From Algibacter miyuki (GTDB lineage Bacteria > Bacteroidota > Bacteroidia > Flavobacteriales > Flavobacteriaceae), in NCBI RefSeq assembly GCF_030409805.1, contig NZ_JAUFQP010000013.1:750501-814500 (forward strand): a stretch of 64,000 bases of DNA, in the 5' to 3' direction. Within the stretch, counting starts at the first letter, position 1. Each line of letters starts with the position of its first letter. The position numbers and the translations under genes were made by a program. The notes beneath the pieces are model-generated. The model was not told where the DNA came from. It made no database searches and worked only from the letters and a program-made list of their open reading frames with translations. Positions 48,996 through 60,942 of the stretch are shown here, in pieces.

Positions 48996-50456
48996 TTAGT
49001 TTGCGGAACGTACGGCTCTAAAACCAATTCTACTGCTATTTGTTGTACTATATGCTGCGGCAGATTCATATCGGTCTGAAACTCGCATAAAAGTTGATGT
49101 GTTGGCAAATGCTCCACCTCGATATGCCCAACCAAAGGGATTTATAATTGGCCATGTATCCACATCGGCATCTCCTAAATTGGTTAAGTTACCATCGCCA
49201 TGGTTTGGAACAAAGGCGCGACCATTTGGATTTCCTGCATAAATAACACGCTCGTATAAATTTCCAGATAATTCCATGATACCATAATAGCTACCACCGG
49301 TTTCTTCTCTAGTATGGTTTATGGAACTTGCAGCGAGTATACCAACACGTTTGGGACCCGATGGTAATCCATCAGTTGAATTATAAATTATATTACCTGT
49401 ATTTTGAGCTATGTTAGTTATAAGTTCGCTTGGGGTGTCGATGTTCGAAAAAGTGTACTCTTCCGTTGCGATATTAGTATTGCCCCAAGCATATTCATTG
49501 GCTTTAGGAAGAATTGGGCCACGGCAAGCTTTTTCGTATTCAAATTCGCTCATAGGTCTTAATCCAGCCCAATCTAAATACGATACTAAAATAACATAAT
49601 CAATATAATTAATAGCTATATCTGGGGTTGTTGTGGTTGCATTAGCGCTACCCGGAGTCCATGTTATATTGTTTCTGTATACTGTGGATTGTCGGTTTGT
49701 GCCATGGGGGCCCGTAGGGTCTTTTTCTGCTTTTTGTACCTCTGTTAAAGTATTGAAGTAAGCAACAACTTGGCCTTGAGTAGCTTCGTATTTCATACAA
49801 TAAAAAGCATTATAACCCTTAGGATATGAGGCTGGAATAGGGCCTAATTGGTCGCCTCCTGAGAGAATAGATCCTGCATCGTAATATAAATTTCCATTTC
49901 CATTAGATATCGAAATGGCATTCTCTGAAGTTACATTATATGAGGTGTTTAAATTTCCTGAATAGAATTTAGCTCTTTCATCGCCAGTGCCACCACCAAG
50001 AAAAAACGGTCCTTCTGGTACATATACCATTTCAATAGCAAAGACTTTAATGTCGATAATATCATTAGAATCTATAGAGTCATAATCCCAACGCAATCGT
50101 AAATCTTGTAAGATTAAATCGCCACTGCCGTCGCTATCACGATAAATAAAGGCTCCAACACCATCCTTAGATACATCTATAGTGCTTCCAGAGGCGGCTA
50201 CAAAATCGGACTGCGATAGTTGAGCGTGTTGCCAATCGCCACTATTTATTCTATATTTAATAAACACCCAAGCAGCATCCCAGTTAGATGGGCCAGCACT
50301 TATGCGCCAAGAATTTTCCCAACTTAAATCGAATTCTACTTGTACCCATTGGGCAGCGTTTTGATTTTCTAAAGAAATATTACTTACGTTAATATTGTTT
50401 GCCGATAGATTTAAGCAAAACAACATCAGAATTAAAAGGGTAGTTTTTGTTTTCAT
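48996..50456 (-). CDS. Secreted SUMF1/FGE-fold protein without FGE cysteines
   Basis: A 486-residue exported protein. The ATG at 50456 (MKTKTT) starts a normal signal peptide; the longer frame begins in repeat-rich upstream DNA. Residues about 20-165 look like a beta-sandwich (FDLSWENSWRIS). Residues about 165-486 match the SUMF1/EgtB/PvdO fold: EMVYVPEGPFFLGG, RPMSEFEYEKACRG, MELSGNLYERV, YRGGAF and the terminal GFRAVR. The two redox cysteines of true formylglycine-generating enzymes, expected in the YRGGAF region, are absent. It is therefore unlikely to mature the sulfatases of the window. A structural or ligand-binding role is more likely. Confidence 0.82.
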   Translation of the reverse strand: MKTKTTLLILMLFCLNLSANNINVSNISLENQNAAQWVQVEFDLSWENSWRISAGPSNWDAAWVFIKYRINSGDWQHAQLSQSDFVAASGSTIDVSKDGVGAFIYRDSDGSGDLILQDLRLRWDYDSIDSNDIIDIKVFAIEMVYVPEGPFFLGGGTGDERAKFYSGNLNTSYNVTSENAISISNGNGNLYYDAGSILSGGDQLGPIPASYPKGYNAFYCMKYEATQGQVVAYFNTLTEVQKAEKDPTGPHGTNRQSTVYRNNITWTPGSANATTTTPDIAINYIDYVILVSYLDWAGLRPMSEFEYEKACRGPILPKANEYAWGNTNIATEEYTFSNIDTPSELITNIAQNTGNIIYNSTDGLPSGPKRVGILAASSINHTREETGGSYYGIMELSGNLYERVIYAGNPNGRAFVPNHGDGNLTNLGDADVDTWPIINPFGWAYRGGAFANTSTFMRVSDRYESAAAYSTTNSSRIGFRAVRSAN

Positions 50457-50481
50457 TTTTATAGAGTTTATTAATAGCTTC

Positions 50482-50501
50482 ACACAAGGTATATCTTGTG
50501 T
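50482..50501. promoter_or_regulatory. Palindrome ACACAAG-N6-CTTGTGT before the SUMF1-like gene
   Basis: Perfect 7-bp arms separated by GTATAT, about 25 bp upstream of the chosen start codon. Size and symmetry suit a dimeric repressor operator or a small 5' leader hairpin. Confidence 0.45.
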
Positions 50502-50512
50502 ACTTCGTTTAA

Positions 50513-50550
50513 TATAAAATATGTAACATTCTATATAAAATATGTAACAT
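50513..50550. repeat. Two direct repeats with 21-bp period upstream of the SUMF1-like gene
   Basis: TATAAAATATGTAACAT occurs at 50513-50529 and again at 50534-50550. The 21-bp period equals two helical turns, which places both copies on the same DNA face, as in activator binding sites. They lie about 60-95 bp upstream of the start codon. Confidence 0.55.
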
Positions 50551-50551
50551 A

Positions 50552-53333
<2,782 letters not shown>

Positions 53334-53356
53334 GAAATACTCTAAATATAAATTTT

Positions 53357-53385
53357 AAAAGCTCCTATTGTAGGAGCTTTTTTTT
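53357..53385 (+). terminator. Rho-independent terminator of icd
   Basis: AAAAGCTCCTA pairs with TAGGAGCTTTT around a TTG loop and continues into a long T run, 23 bp after the icd stop codon and 24 bp before the next start. Confidence 0.93.
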
Positions 53386-53408
53386 ATTTTTATAAAAAAT
53401 TACTCTTT

Positions 53409-55784
53409 ATGAAAAACCTCTTTTTGGGGCTAATTTTGGCCTGTATGTTTTTTAGCATGTCTTTAAATGCTCAAAACAAATTTACGGTCAGCGGAACTAT
53501 TTCCGAAGAAAGCAGTAACGAAACCCTTATTGGTGTTAATATTATTTTTCCGGATATTCAATCGGGAACCACAACCAATGAGTATGGGTTCTATTCCATT
53601 ACTTTGCCTGAAGGGACGTATAAAATGGTGGTAAGCTACTTGGGGTTTAATACGATTGTTGAAACAATAACGCTTTCCGATAATCAAAACCGTAACCTTA
53701 GTTTAACGGATACTTTAGAAAACTTAGACGAAGTGGTTATTACCGAAAATATTGAAAAACTCAATATTAAAGCACCACAAATGAGTGTTAATAAATTAAC
53801 GTCAGGCACTATAAAAGCCATTCCGGTAGTGCTTGGTGAGGCCGATATTATAAAAGCTATAACTTTATTGCCAGGAGTAACAACGGCTGGTGAAGCGGCG
53901 TCTGGGTTTAATGTACGAGGGGGAGCGGCCGATCAAAACCTGATTCTTTTAGATGAAGCTACAATTTATAATTCGTCGCATTTATTTGGTTTTTTCTCGG
54001 TGTTTAATCCCGATGCCATTAAAGACTTAAAACTCTACAAAGGAGGTATTCCTGCTCGTTATGGCGGACGTGTTTCTTCTGTTTTAGATATTTATCAAAA
54101 GGAAGGAAATAGTAAAGAGTTTCATGCTAACGGTGGCATTGGTTTGGTATCTAGCAGGCTATTGTTAGAAGGGCCTTTGGTGAAAGACAAAGCATCATTT
54201 CTATTAGGAGGGCGTTCTAGTTATGCGCATTTATTTTTACCGCTTTTCGACTTGGATAATAAGGCTTATTTTTACGATTTAAACACCAAGTTGAGTTTTA
54301 ATCTAAACGATAATAATAACATTTATTTTTCGGGTTATTTTGGTCGCGATGTGTTTAGCATTGCCGATACGTTTGAAAATGTTTATGGCAATACGGTTTT
54401 AAATTTTAGATGGAATCATTTATTTTCTGATAAGATTTTTTCAAATCTATCCTTAATTTATTCGGATTATTACTACGGACTAAAACTTAATTTTGTTGAA
54501 TTCGATTGGGATTCAGGCATTAAAAACGTTAATCTAAAATACGATTTCAAACATTATTTAAGTAATAAATTAAAACTTCAATATGGTTTAAATAGTATTT
54601 ATTACGCCTTTAATCCCGGTGATATTAAGCCAACAGTAGAGTCTTCGGGTATTAACCCTTTTAAGCTCACTCAAAAATATGCTTTTGAAAACGCTGTTTA
54701 CGTCGATGCAGAACATAAAATAACCAATAATTTATCCCTTTCGTATGGATTGCGTTTAAGTACCTTTCATCGTTTAGGTCAAGATGAATTGAATGTGTAT
54801 GCTAATGATGAAGCAGTTACATTTAACGAGGATTTTCAAATTTATGAGAAAGGCAAACCAATAGATTCTGAAAGTTTTGAACGTAGCGATGTTATCGAAA
54901 GTTTTTATAACCTAGAACCTCGTGCAGCAGTGGCTTATCAGCTCAATTCAAATTCGTCGGTAAAGGCGAGTTATAACAGAATGAGCCAATATCTTCATTT
55001 ATTATCAAACACCAATTCGCCTACACCTTTAGATGTTTGGACGCCGAGCGGAAAATACATTAAGCCACAATTGCTAGATCAATATGCTGTGGGGTATTTT
55101 AAAGATTTTAATGATAATACTTTTTCCTTAGAAGTTGAAAGTTTTTATAAAACCCTAAAAAACAGAATCGATTATATTGATGGTGCCGATTTAGTAGCTA
55201 ATAATGCCATTGAACAAGTGATACTCAACGGAAAAGGACGTGCTTACGGATTAGAGTTTTTATTCAGAAAAAATGAAGGTCGTTTTAAAGGTTGGTTAGC
55301 GTATACCTTATCAAAATCTGAACAACAAACACCAGGTAGAAATGCAACCGAAACCGGAATTAACAATGGAAAATGGTACAACACAGCTTACGATAAAACG
55401 CACGATATATCGCTTACCGGAAGTTACGATTTAAATGAGAAATGGATGTTAAATGCTAATTTTCTATTTCAAACAGGGCAACCAGCAACCTTCCCAAATG
55501 GACAATATCAATATGGCGGCGTTACGGTGCCAAGTTATAGCGATCGAAACTCAGACAGACTTCCCGTGTATCATCGTTTAGATTTTTCAGCAACCTACAC
55601 GCCTAAACCGACTAGAAAATCGGGGCTGCAAGGTTATTGGGTTTTTGGAGTTTATAACGCGTATAATCGTAAAAATGCGGCTTCAATAGCTTTCAGAGCA
55701 AATGAAGACACGGGAGCTAATGAAGCGAGTCAGTTATCAATTTTCGGCCTTATTCCATCTATTTCTTATAATTTCAAATTTTAA
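53409..55784 (+). CDS. TonB-dependent receptor with carboxypeptidase-regulatory-like domain
   Basis: A 791-residue outer-membrane receptor: signal peptide (LNAQN), CarboxypepD_reg-like domain (about 25-105; GVNIIFPDIQSGT), plug domain (GFNVRGGAADQNLILLDEA, GGIPARYGGRVSSV) and barrel ending in the aromatic YNFKF. It is not SusC-like and has no SusD partner. Paired with a DUF4249 lipoprotein 4 bp downstream, a common Bacteroidota arrangement whose substrate is generally unknown (metal chelates or peptides have been proposed for related pairs). Confidence 0.9.
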   Translation: MKNLFLGLILACMFFSMSLNAQNKFTVSGTISEESSNETLIGVNIIFPDIQSGTTTNEYGFYSITLPEGTYKMVVSYLGFNTIVETITLSDNQNRNLSLTDTLENLDEVVITENIEKLNIKAPQMSVNKLTSGTIKAIPVVLGEADIIKAITLLPGVTTAGEAASGFNVRGGAADQNLILLDEATIYNSSHLFGFFSVFNPDAIKDLKLYKGGIPARYGGRVSSVLDIYQKEGNSKEFHANGGIGLVSSRLLLEGPLVKDKASFLLGGRSSYAHLFLPLFDLDNKAYFYDLNTKLSFNLNDNNNIYFSGYFGRDVFSIADTFENVYGNTVLNFRWNHLFSDKIFSNLSLIYSDYYYGLKLNFVEFDWDSGIKNVNLKYDFKHYLSNKLKLQYGLNSIYYAFNPGDIKPTVESSGINPFKLTQKYAFENAVYVDAEHKITNNLSLSYGLRLSTFHRLGQDELNVYANDEAVTFNEDFQIYEKGKPIDSESFERSDVIESFYNLEPRAAVAYQLNSNSSVKASYNRMSQYLHLLSNTNSPTPLDVWTPSGKYIKPQLLDQYAVGYFKDFNDNTFSLEVESFYKTLKNRIDYIDGADLVANNAIEQVILNGKGRAYGLEFLFRKNEGRFKGWLAYTLSKSEQQTPGRNATETGINNGKWYNTAYDKTHDISLTGSYDLNEKWMLNANFLFQTGQPATFPNGQYQYGGVTVPSYSDRNSDRLPVYHRLDFSATYTPKPTRKSGLQGYWVFGVYNAYNRKNAASIAFRANEDTGANEASQLSIFGLIPSISYNFKF

Positions 55785-55788
55785 TCTC

Positions 55789-56616
55789 ATGAAAAATTTA
55801 CTATATATAGTCTTGATTAGTTTAAGTTTTACCGCCTGTGAAGAGGTTGTTGATTTAGATTTGAATACTGCGGAACCTCGCTTGGTTATAGATGCATCGT
55901 TAACATGGTTTAAAGGGACCGATGGTAAAAATCAGTCCATAAAATTGTCGTTAAGTGCACCATTTTATGCTACCGAAGTGCCACCTGCTAATAATGCTGT
56001 AGTGCAAGTTAAAGATACGCATAACAATACGTTTACCTTTGTTGAAGATGGCGATACAGGGGTTTATGAAAATGATGGTTTTATAGCAGAGCTTAATGGA
56101 GAATACACCATTTCAATAACGTATAATGATGAAGTTTATACAGGCACAGAAAAGCTTATGCCAGTGAGCGATATTGATTATGTAGACCAAAAAGATGATG
56201 GTGGTTTTTCAGGTGAAGATATTGAAATTAAAGCCTATTATACAGATCCTGAAGGAGTCGATAATTATTACTTATTTGAATTTGATAAGGCGGGTTCAAA
56301 CCATGTGAGTTTAAATGTTTATGATGATGAATTTAACGATGGGAATCAAATTTTTGCATTTTATAGCGATGATGAGTTTTTAGATCCAGGTGATGAATTA
56401 ACCATTTTTAATAGTGGTATTTCTGAACGTTTCTATCAATTTATGGTGGTTTTATTACAACAAAGCGATGATGAAGGCAGCGATCCTTTTGAAACACAAC
56501 CAGCTACTGTTAGAGGGAATTGTGTAAACGAAACCAACCCGGAAAATTATCCGTTTGGTTATTTTAGAGCTTCGGAAGTCGCTACTTTTAAATATGTAAT
56601 TAAGAGTAATTTGTAA
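55789..56616 (+). CDS. DUF4249 family lipoprotein
   Basis: A 275-residue lipoprotein (lipobox SFTACEEVVDL). The ATG at 55789, 4 bp after the receptor stop, begins the signal peptide; the longer frame overlaps the receptor. Beta-rich protein with typical DUF4249 features: VVDLDLNTAEPRLVIDA at the mature N-terminus and GYFRASEV near the C-terminus. Likely surface partner of the preceding TonB receptor, as in many Flavobacteriia. Rich in Asp/Glu, especially at about 150-260. Confidence 0.88.
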   Translation: MKNLLYIVLISLSFTACEEVVDLDLNTAEPRLVIDASLTWFKGTDGKNQSIKLSLSAPFYATEVPPANNAVVQVKDTHNNTFTFVEDGDTGVYENDGFIAELNGEYTISITYNDEVYTGTEKLMPVSDIDYVDQKDDGGFSGEDIEIKAYYTDPEGVDNYYLFEFDKAGSNHVSLNVYDDEFNDGNQIFAFYSDDEFLDPGDELTIFNSGISERFYQFMVVLLQQSDDEGSDPFETQPATVRGNCVNETNPENYPFGYFRASEVATFKYVIKSNL

Positions 56617-56641
56617 TATTTATTTTATATGTTTTTTGGTT

Positions 56642-56744
56642 TAGGTTGTATCTCAATCTATGGTTAAAAAGTTAACACGGTATTTAAGTGTTTGTATTCT
56701 CTTTAAAATTTTTGGTTAGAATGTTACATATTGAGACAACTTAG
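56642..56744. repeat. Imperfect inverted repeat upstream of murQ
   Basis: TTAGGTTGTATCTCAAT on the left and ATTGAGACAACTTAG on the right are reverse complements apart from a two-base gap and two mismatches, about 100 bp end to end. It fills half of the 213-bp gap before murQ. It may be a decayed miniature element or a regulatory structure. No coding potential. Confidence 0.35.
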
Positions 56745-56829
56745 CCTTTATGATTTTGTAAATGATAAAAAGATTTAAGTTGAATGTATTCTTTACGTTT
56801 AAGACCTCAATAATTCATATTTTTGAAAA

Positions 56830-57654
56830 ATGATTAATTTTACCAAAACAACAGAACAGGATTCTAATTATAATCATCTGGAAAAGATGAGCCTTCCTGA
56901 ATTATTAAATAACATTAACCAAGAAGACAAAAGCGTTCCTTTAGCGGTTGAAAAAGCGTTACCACAAATAGAAAAATTGGTCGAACAAATTGTCGAAAAA
57001 CTAAAGATTGGTGGCCGATTATTTTATATGGGAGCAGGTACTAGCGGACGTTTAGGTATTTTAGATGCTTCGGAATGTCCTCCAACATTTGGCGTGTCTC
57101 CAGATATTGTTATTGGTATTATTGCTGGTGGCGATCATGCTATTAGAAACGCCGTAGAATTTGCCGAAGACTCTCTAACGCAAGGCTGGGAAGATTTAAA
57201 AGCTTATAATATTTCTAGTAAAGATGTTGTGGTCGGTATTGCGGCGTCGGGTACTACACCTTATGTTATAGCGGCCCTAGAACAGTGCAACAAAAATAAT
57301 ATTATTACAGGGTGCATTGCTTGTAATAAAAATAGTCCATTATCTCTAAAAGCTCAGTTTCCTGTAGAACTTATTGTAGGGCCAGAGTTTGTAACGGGAA
57401 GTTCTAGAATGAAAGCAGGAACGGCCCAAAAACTAGTGCTGAATATGATAACCACATCAACCATGATTCAGTTGGGACATATTAAAGGGAATAAAATGGT
57501 GGATATGCAATTAAGTAATAACAAGCTTTTTGATCGTGGTACAAAAATGATTATGGCCGAACTTGATATACCAAGAACCGAAGCCGAAACATTACTTAAA
57601 ACATACAAAAACGTAAGATTAGCAATTCAAAATTATAATAATGGACGAAAATAG
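56830..57654 (+). CDS. murQ: N-acetylmuramic acid 6-phosphate etherase
   Basis: A 274-residue cytoplasmic SIS-domain enzyme that cleaves the lactyl ether of MurNAc-6-phosphate, giving GlcNAc-6-phosphate and D-lactate in cell-wall recycling. GAGTSGRLGILDASECPPTFG, GIAASGTTPYV, GPEFVTGSSRMKAGTAQK and LDIPRTEAE are family signatures. Slightly shorter than the 300-residue E. coli enzyme at the C-terminus. Its end overlaps the next gene by 14 bases. Confidence 0.96.
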   Translation: MINFTKTTEQDSNYNHLEKMSLPELLNNINQEDKSVPLAVEKALPQIEKLVEQIVEKLKIGGRLFYMGAGTSGRLGILDASECPPTFGVSPDIVIGIIAGGDHAIRNAVEFAEDSLTQGWEDLKAYNISSKDVVVGIAASGTTPYVIAALEQCNKNNIITGCIACNKNSPLSLKAQFPVELIVGPEFVTGSSRMKAGTAQKLVLNMITTSTMIQLGHIKGNKMVDMQLSNNKLFDRGTKMIMAELDIPRTEAETLLKTYKNVRLAIQNYNNGRK

Positions 57655-57871
57655 AACAGACAAAGTATTACTTTATAAAGGTATTAAAACCATGATTTTT
57701 GCAGTATTAACCCTTTTTATGGGACCTATTGTTTTGAGTATGGCGCTAAGTCAACCAGAAAATAAGCTTTATATACCGCTTTTAGCTGTCGGGCTTTTAA
57801 TATGTGCTTTTGCTGTATTCCTTATTTTTAAAGGGATCCGGATAATTATGAGTAGTATGTTTAAAAAGTAA
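57641..57871 (+). CDS. Small two-helix membrane protein (DUF6095-like)
   Basis: A 76-residue protein with two membrane helices (about 17-35 and 43-65) and basic ends (MSSMFKK). It overlaps murQ by 14 bases in another frame, so the two are translationally linked. It resembles the short DUF6095 proteins found after murQ in Flavobacteriia. Function unknown. Confidence 0.8.
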   Translation: MDENRTDKVLLYKGIKTMIFAVLTLFMGPIVLSMALSQPENKLYIPLLAVGLLICAFAVFLIFKGIRIIMSSMFKK

Positions 57872-57892
57872 ACGCTGATAGTTTAATTCATT

Positions 57893-58396
57893 TTAGCATT
57901 TTTCAGAAGCCGCCTTTGGCGTCGTCGGGTTGTATCCAAAATCGGTGTCGTCAAAGGATAGTTTTAAACGGTCCAAAATATAATTAATTATCGCATAATG
58001 GTGTATGGTATGGCTATTTGCCTGCGCCAACAAAGCGCCGTAAGTATATAGTATTTCTGTCTTTCCCAATCCTAAATCGTCGATAACCACTACCTGTTGC
58101 TCCACATCAACATCTAAAGTCTCCAATGTGCTTGTCATGGTATTTAAGTAACTTAAAGCATTACAACATGCTGTTTCAGCAGCTGTATTTCTCCGTCTTG
58201 CAGTTAAATCAATTTTATTATCGGTATGCCGATTAAAAATACAGTCGTAAAAATCGAAAATATGTCTCAGGTGTGTACCAATACTCGAGTAGTAAGGAGA
58301 AATAGAGGCATTGCATAAATCATCATCCGATAATTTCTCTAATAAAACTTGAGCTTTGCGTAGGGTTTTTAGGCTGGGTTCAATAATTGTATTCAT
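57893..58396 (-). CDS. DinB-like metal-binding protein
   Basis: A 167-residue four-helix-bundle protein. His residues in GTHLRHIFDFYD and in NSHTIHHYAIINYIL fit the three-His metal site of DinB/YfiT-type proteins, many of which are thiol transferases or damage-induced proteins of unknown substrate. It stands alone, convergent with the DUF6095-like gene. Confidence 0.8.
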   Translation of the reverse strand: MNTIIEPSLKTLRKAQVLLEKLSDDDLCNASISPYYSSIGTHLRHIFDFYDCIFNRHTDNKIDLTARRRNTAAETACCNALSYLNTMTSTLETLDVDVEQQVVVIDDLGLGKTEILYTYGALLAQANSHTIHHYAIINYILDRLKLSFDDTDFGYNPTTPKAASEKC

Positions 58397-58494
58397 GGAT
58401 GACTAAAATAACTAAATAATATGAGACTTTAAAGGTTTTGTTTAAGTCTAGCGATTAATACTTTCCTTACAGAGAGTAATTAAAAAAGCATCGT

Positions 58495-60942
58495 TTAAAC
58501 TTTTCCTAATGCTTTTACTACCAGTCGAATTTCATCATAAGTATATTTTTCGTCCAATTGTTGTTTTAAATCCGATAGGTTTTCAAACGTTTTCTTCGGA
58601 ATAATCTTGTTTAAATCCTTATAATGTGCTTCGGGCATTAAGTCACTCACTTTTACTTCACCGGTCTCGATAAAAGAGGTTAAATGCGAAAATATAGTGC
58701 TTGCAACCAAATCTCGTTCTTTAGCTATTTCTGTAATGGTTTTTCCTGATTTAAACAGCTCTAACGATAATTTTTTACTGTCAACCTTTGGTTTTTTAGG
58801 CGCTTCTGGTTCTGTTTTAAAGGTTATGGAATCGGCAGTTGTAGTATCAATATCATTTTCCTCACAATAGCTTTTTATAACCTTTATAATGTCGGCGCCA
58901 TATTTTGCAACACGCGTTTTTCCCATACCGTTAATCTCCAGTAATTCTGCAGCGGTTAGCGGTAAGGTTTCACACATGTCGTACAAGGCTTTTTGTGTAA
59001 AAACCTGATAATGGATTAAATCGTTTTTCTCTGCAATATCATTTCTTAAAATACGAAGCATTTCAAACAATTCCACATTTGCCGTACCCGAAACAACTGT
59101 TTTTCTCGCTTTTTTAGGTTTTTGTTTAGCTAAGAATTTCGATTTAGCACGTAATTCTAAAAGTTGTTTTGCGCTAAACCCATTGGTTAAGCCATTAAAA
59201 TAGAGCACTTTTGCAGCAATGAGTTCCTCAAGTAAATCGGCTGCTTTTTCTAAATCTTGTTCAATAGCTTTATTATCTGTCGTAAAATTTAGGGTGTTCA
59301 TAGAAGCTAAAATATGTGCCTCTGTTTCTGCTTTAAAATACGCAATCGCCTTTTTAAAACGCTCTTGTATTACGGTGCTTTTTTCTGGTAATCCTTCTTC
59401 TGTAGCTAAGGTTTTCAGTTGAGCATTAAAACCTGTACTAACTTTCAAAAAGTTAGTAATACTTGTTTTTATGGCGAGTAAAGGTGTTTCTACGTTACCT
59501 TCAATACTGCCTCGGTTTTTGTAAAAAACATCTAAAACACGATTTATAGGGTATAAAAACGGATAAAAATCAAAAACTTCAACAATTAAATCGAGATGGA
59601 ATTTTTTCTGAGACAACTCCAAAACAGCTTCATCGGGTTCGTTAGCTTCAGCATTTTTATTAAAAGTAATCACGTTAGAATCACTAATAATTTGACTCGA
59701 ATGTATTTTACTTTTCAGGACCAAACCTTCTAAAGATTTACAACGACTAAGCGCGACATACGTTTGCCCATGGGCAAAAGCACCCTGAGCATCAATAATA
59801 GCCTTTTCAAAAGTTAATCCCTGACTTTTATGTATGGTAATAGACCACGCCAAACGCAATGGTATTTGGGTATACGAACCAATTTTATTTTCCGAAATAG
59901 CCTTGGTTTCCGTGTCCACAGTGTAATTAATATTTTCCCAAACCTCAGGTTTTGTTACAATATTAAACTCATCATCGGGGCAATGCACCACCACTTCATC
60001 TTGGTCTAAATGAATTACCTTCCCTATTTTTCCGTTAAAATAACGTTTCTCAGGACTGCTATCATTTTTTACAAACATCACTTGCGCTCCTACTTTTAGC
60101 ACTAAAGCTTCATTATTCGGAAAAGCATATTCAGGAAATTTACCATCCACTTTCGCTTTGTAAACCCTTTCTTTTTTGTCAATTTTATCTAATTCCAGAT
60201 TGTTGGTAGCCTCCGCTTTATTATTGTGGGTCGTTAACGAAATATAACCCGCATCAGGTGCCGGGGTAAAATCAGGAATATATCGTTTATTTAATTCCTC
60301 CGCAGCCTTTTCCGAAAGCGCATTATTTCTAATTTCATTTAAAATATCAATAAAAATAGGATTGTCCTGTCGGTAAATATGTTTCAACTCAATAGTCACC
60401 GCATCGCAGGCCTCGTAAGCCTTGCTGCTAAAGAAAAATCCGTTTTTATAGTACGGCTTCAGCAAATGCCATTCGCTATCCTTTATCACGGGCGAGAGCT
60501 GTTGCAAGTCACCAATCATTAAAACCTGCACACCACCAAATACCTTATTCCGGTCTTTATAACGGCGTAAAGTGCGGTCTATTCCATCCAATAAATCGGC
60601 GCGTACCATACTAATTTCGTCAATAACCAAGAGATCCATTGAGCGAATAATATCAATTTTGGTTTTGTTAAATTTTCGTGTAAAACTCTTTGAGGCATTC
60701 AAATCGGTGTCCGGTAAAATCGGCCCAAAAGGCATCTGAAAAAACGAGTGTATCGTCACACCTTTCGCATTTATTGCTGCCACGCCCGTTGGTGCCACCA
60801 CCACTAAACGCTTTAGGCAATCCATTTTTAAGCGGTGCAAAAATGTTGTTTTTCCTGTTCCGGCCTTACCCGTTAAAAAAATCGACCGGTTTGTGTTGTT
60901 CACAAATTCCCACGCCAATTCTAATTGTTTATTATCTGCCAT
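58495..60942 (-). CDS. PIF1-like helicase with HRDC and helix-turn-helix domains
   Basis: An 815-residue superfamily 1B DNA helicase. Walker A GKAGTGKTT at 25-33, Walker B LLVIDEISMV near 105, GDLQQLSPV, and C-terminal UvrD-like motif ITIHKSQGLTFEKAIID with VALSRCKSLEGL. Residues about 630-710 form an HRDC-type domain (LRILRNDIAEKNDLI, LLEINGMGKTRVAKYG) and the tail (about 730-815) a RecQ-like helix-turn-helix. This fusion is widespread in Bacteroidota and probably serves DNA repair or replication-fork processing. Confidence 0.92.
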   Translation of the reverse strand: MADNKQLELAWEFVNNTNRSIFLTGKAGTGKTTFLHRLKMDCLKRLVVVAPTGVAAINAKGVTIHSFFQMPFGPILPDTDLNASKSFTRKFNKTKIDIIRSMDLLVIDEISMVRADLLDGIDRTLRRYKDRNKVFGGVQVLMIGDLQQLSPVIKDSEWHLLKPYYKNGFFFSSKAYEACDAVTIELKHIYRQDNPIFIDILNEIRNNALSEKAAEELNKRYIPDFTPAPDAGYISLTTHNNKAEATNNLELDKIDKKERVYKAKVDGKFPEYAFPNNEALVLKVGAQVMFVKNDSSPEKRYFNGKIGKVIHLDQDEVVVHCPDDEFNIVTKPEVWENINYTVDTETKAISENKIGSYTQIPLRLAWSITIHKSQGLTFEKAIIDAQGAFAHGQTYVALSRCKSLEGLVLKSKIHSSQIISDSNVITFNKNAEANEPDEAVLELSQKKFHLDLIVEVFDFYPFLYPINRVLDVFYKNRGSIEGNVETPLLAIKTSITNFLKVSTGFNAQLKTLATEEGLPEKSTVIQERFKKAIAYFKAETEAHILASMNTLNFTTDNKAIEQDLEKAADLLEELIAAKVLYFNGLTNGFSAKQLLELRAKSKFLAKQKPKKARKTVVSGTANVELFEMLRILRNDIAEKNDLIHYQVFTQKALYDMCETLPLTAAELLEINGMGKTRVAKYGADIIKVIKSYCEENDIDTTTADSITFKTEPEAPKKPKVDSKKLSLELFKSGKTITEIAKERDLVASTIFSHLTSFIETGEVKVSDLMPEAHYKDLNKIIPKKTFENLSDLKQQLDEKYTYDEIRLVVKALGKV

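Noticed and set aside
48996..50456. Annotation as formylglycine-generating enzyme for the PUL sulfatases
   Set aside because: Exported, and the two active-site cysteines of FGE are missing.
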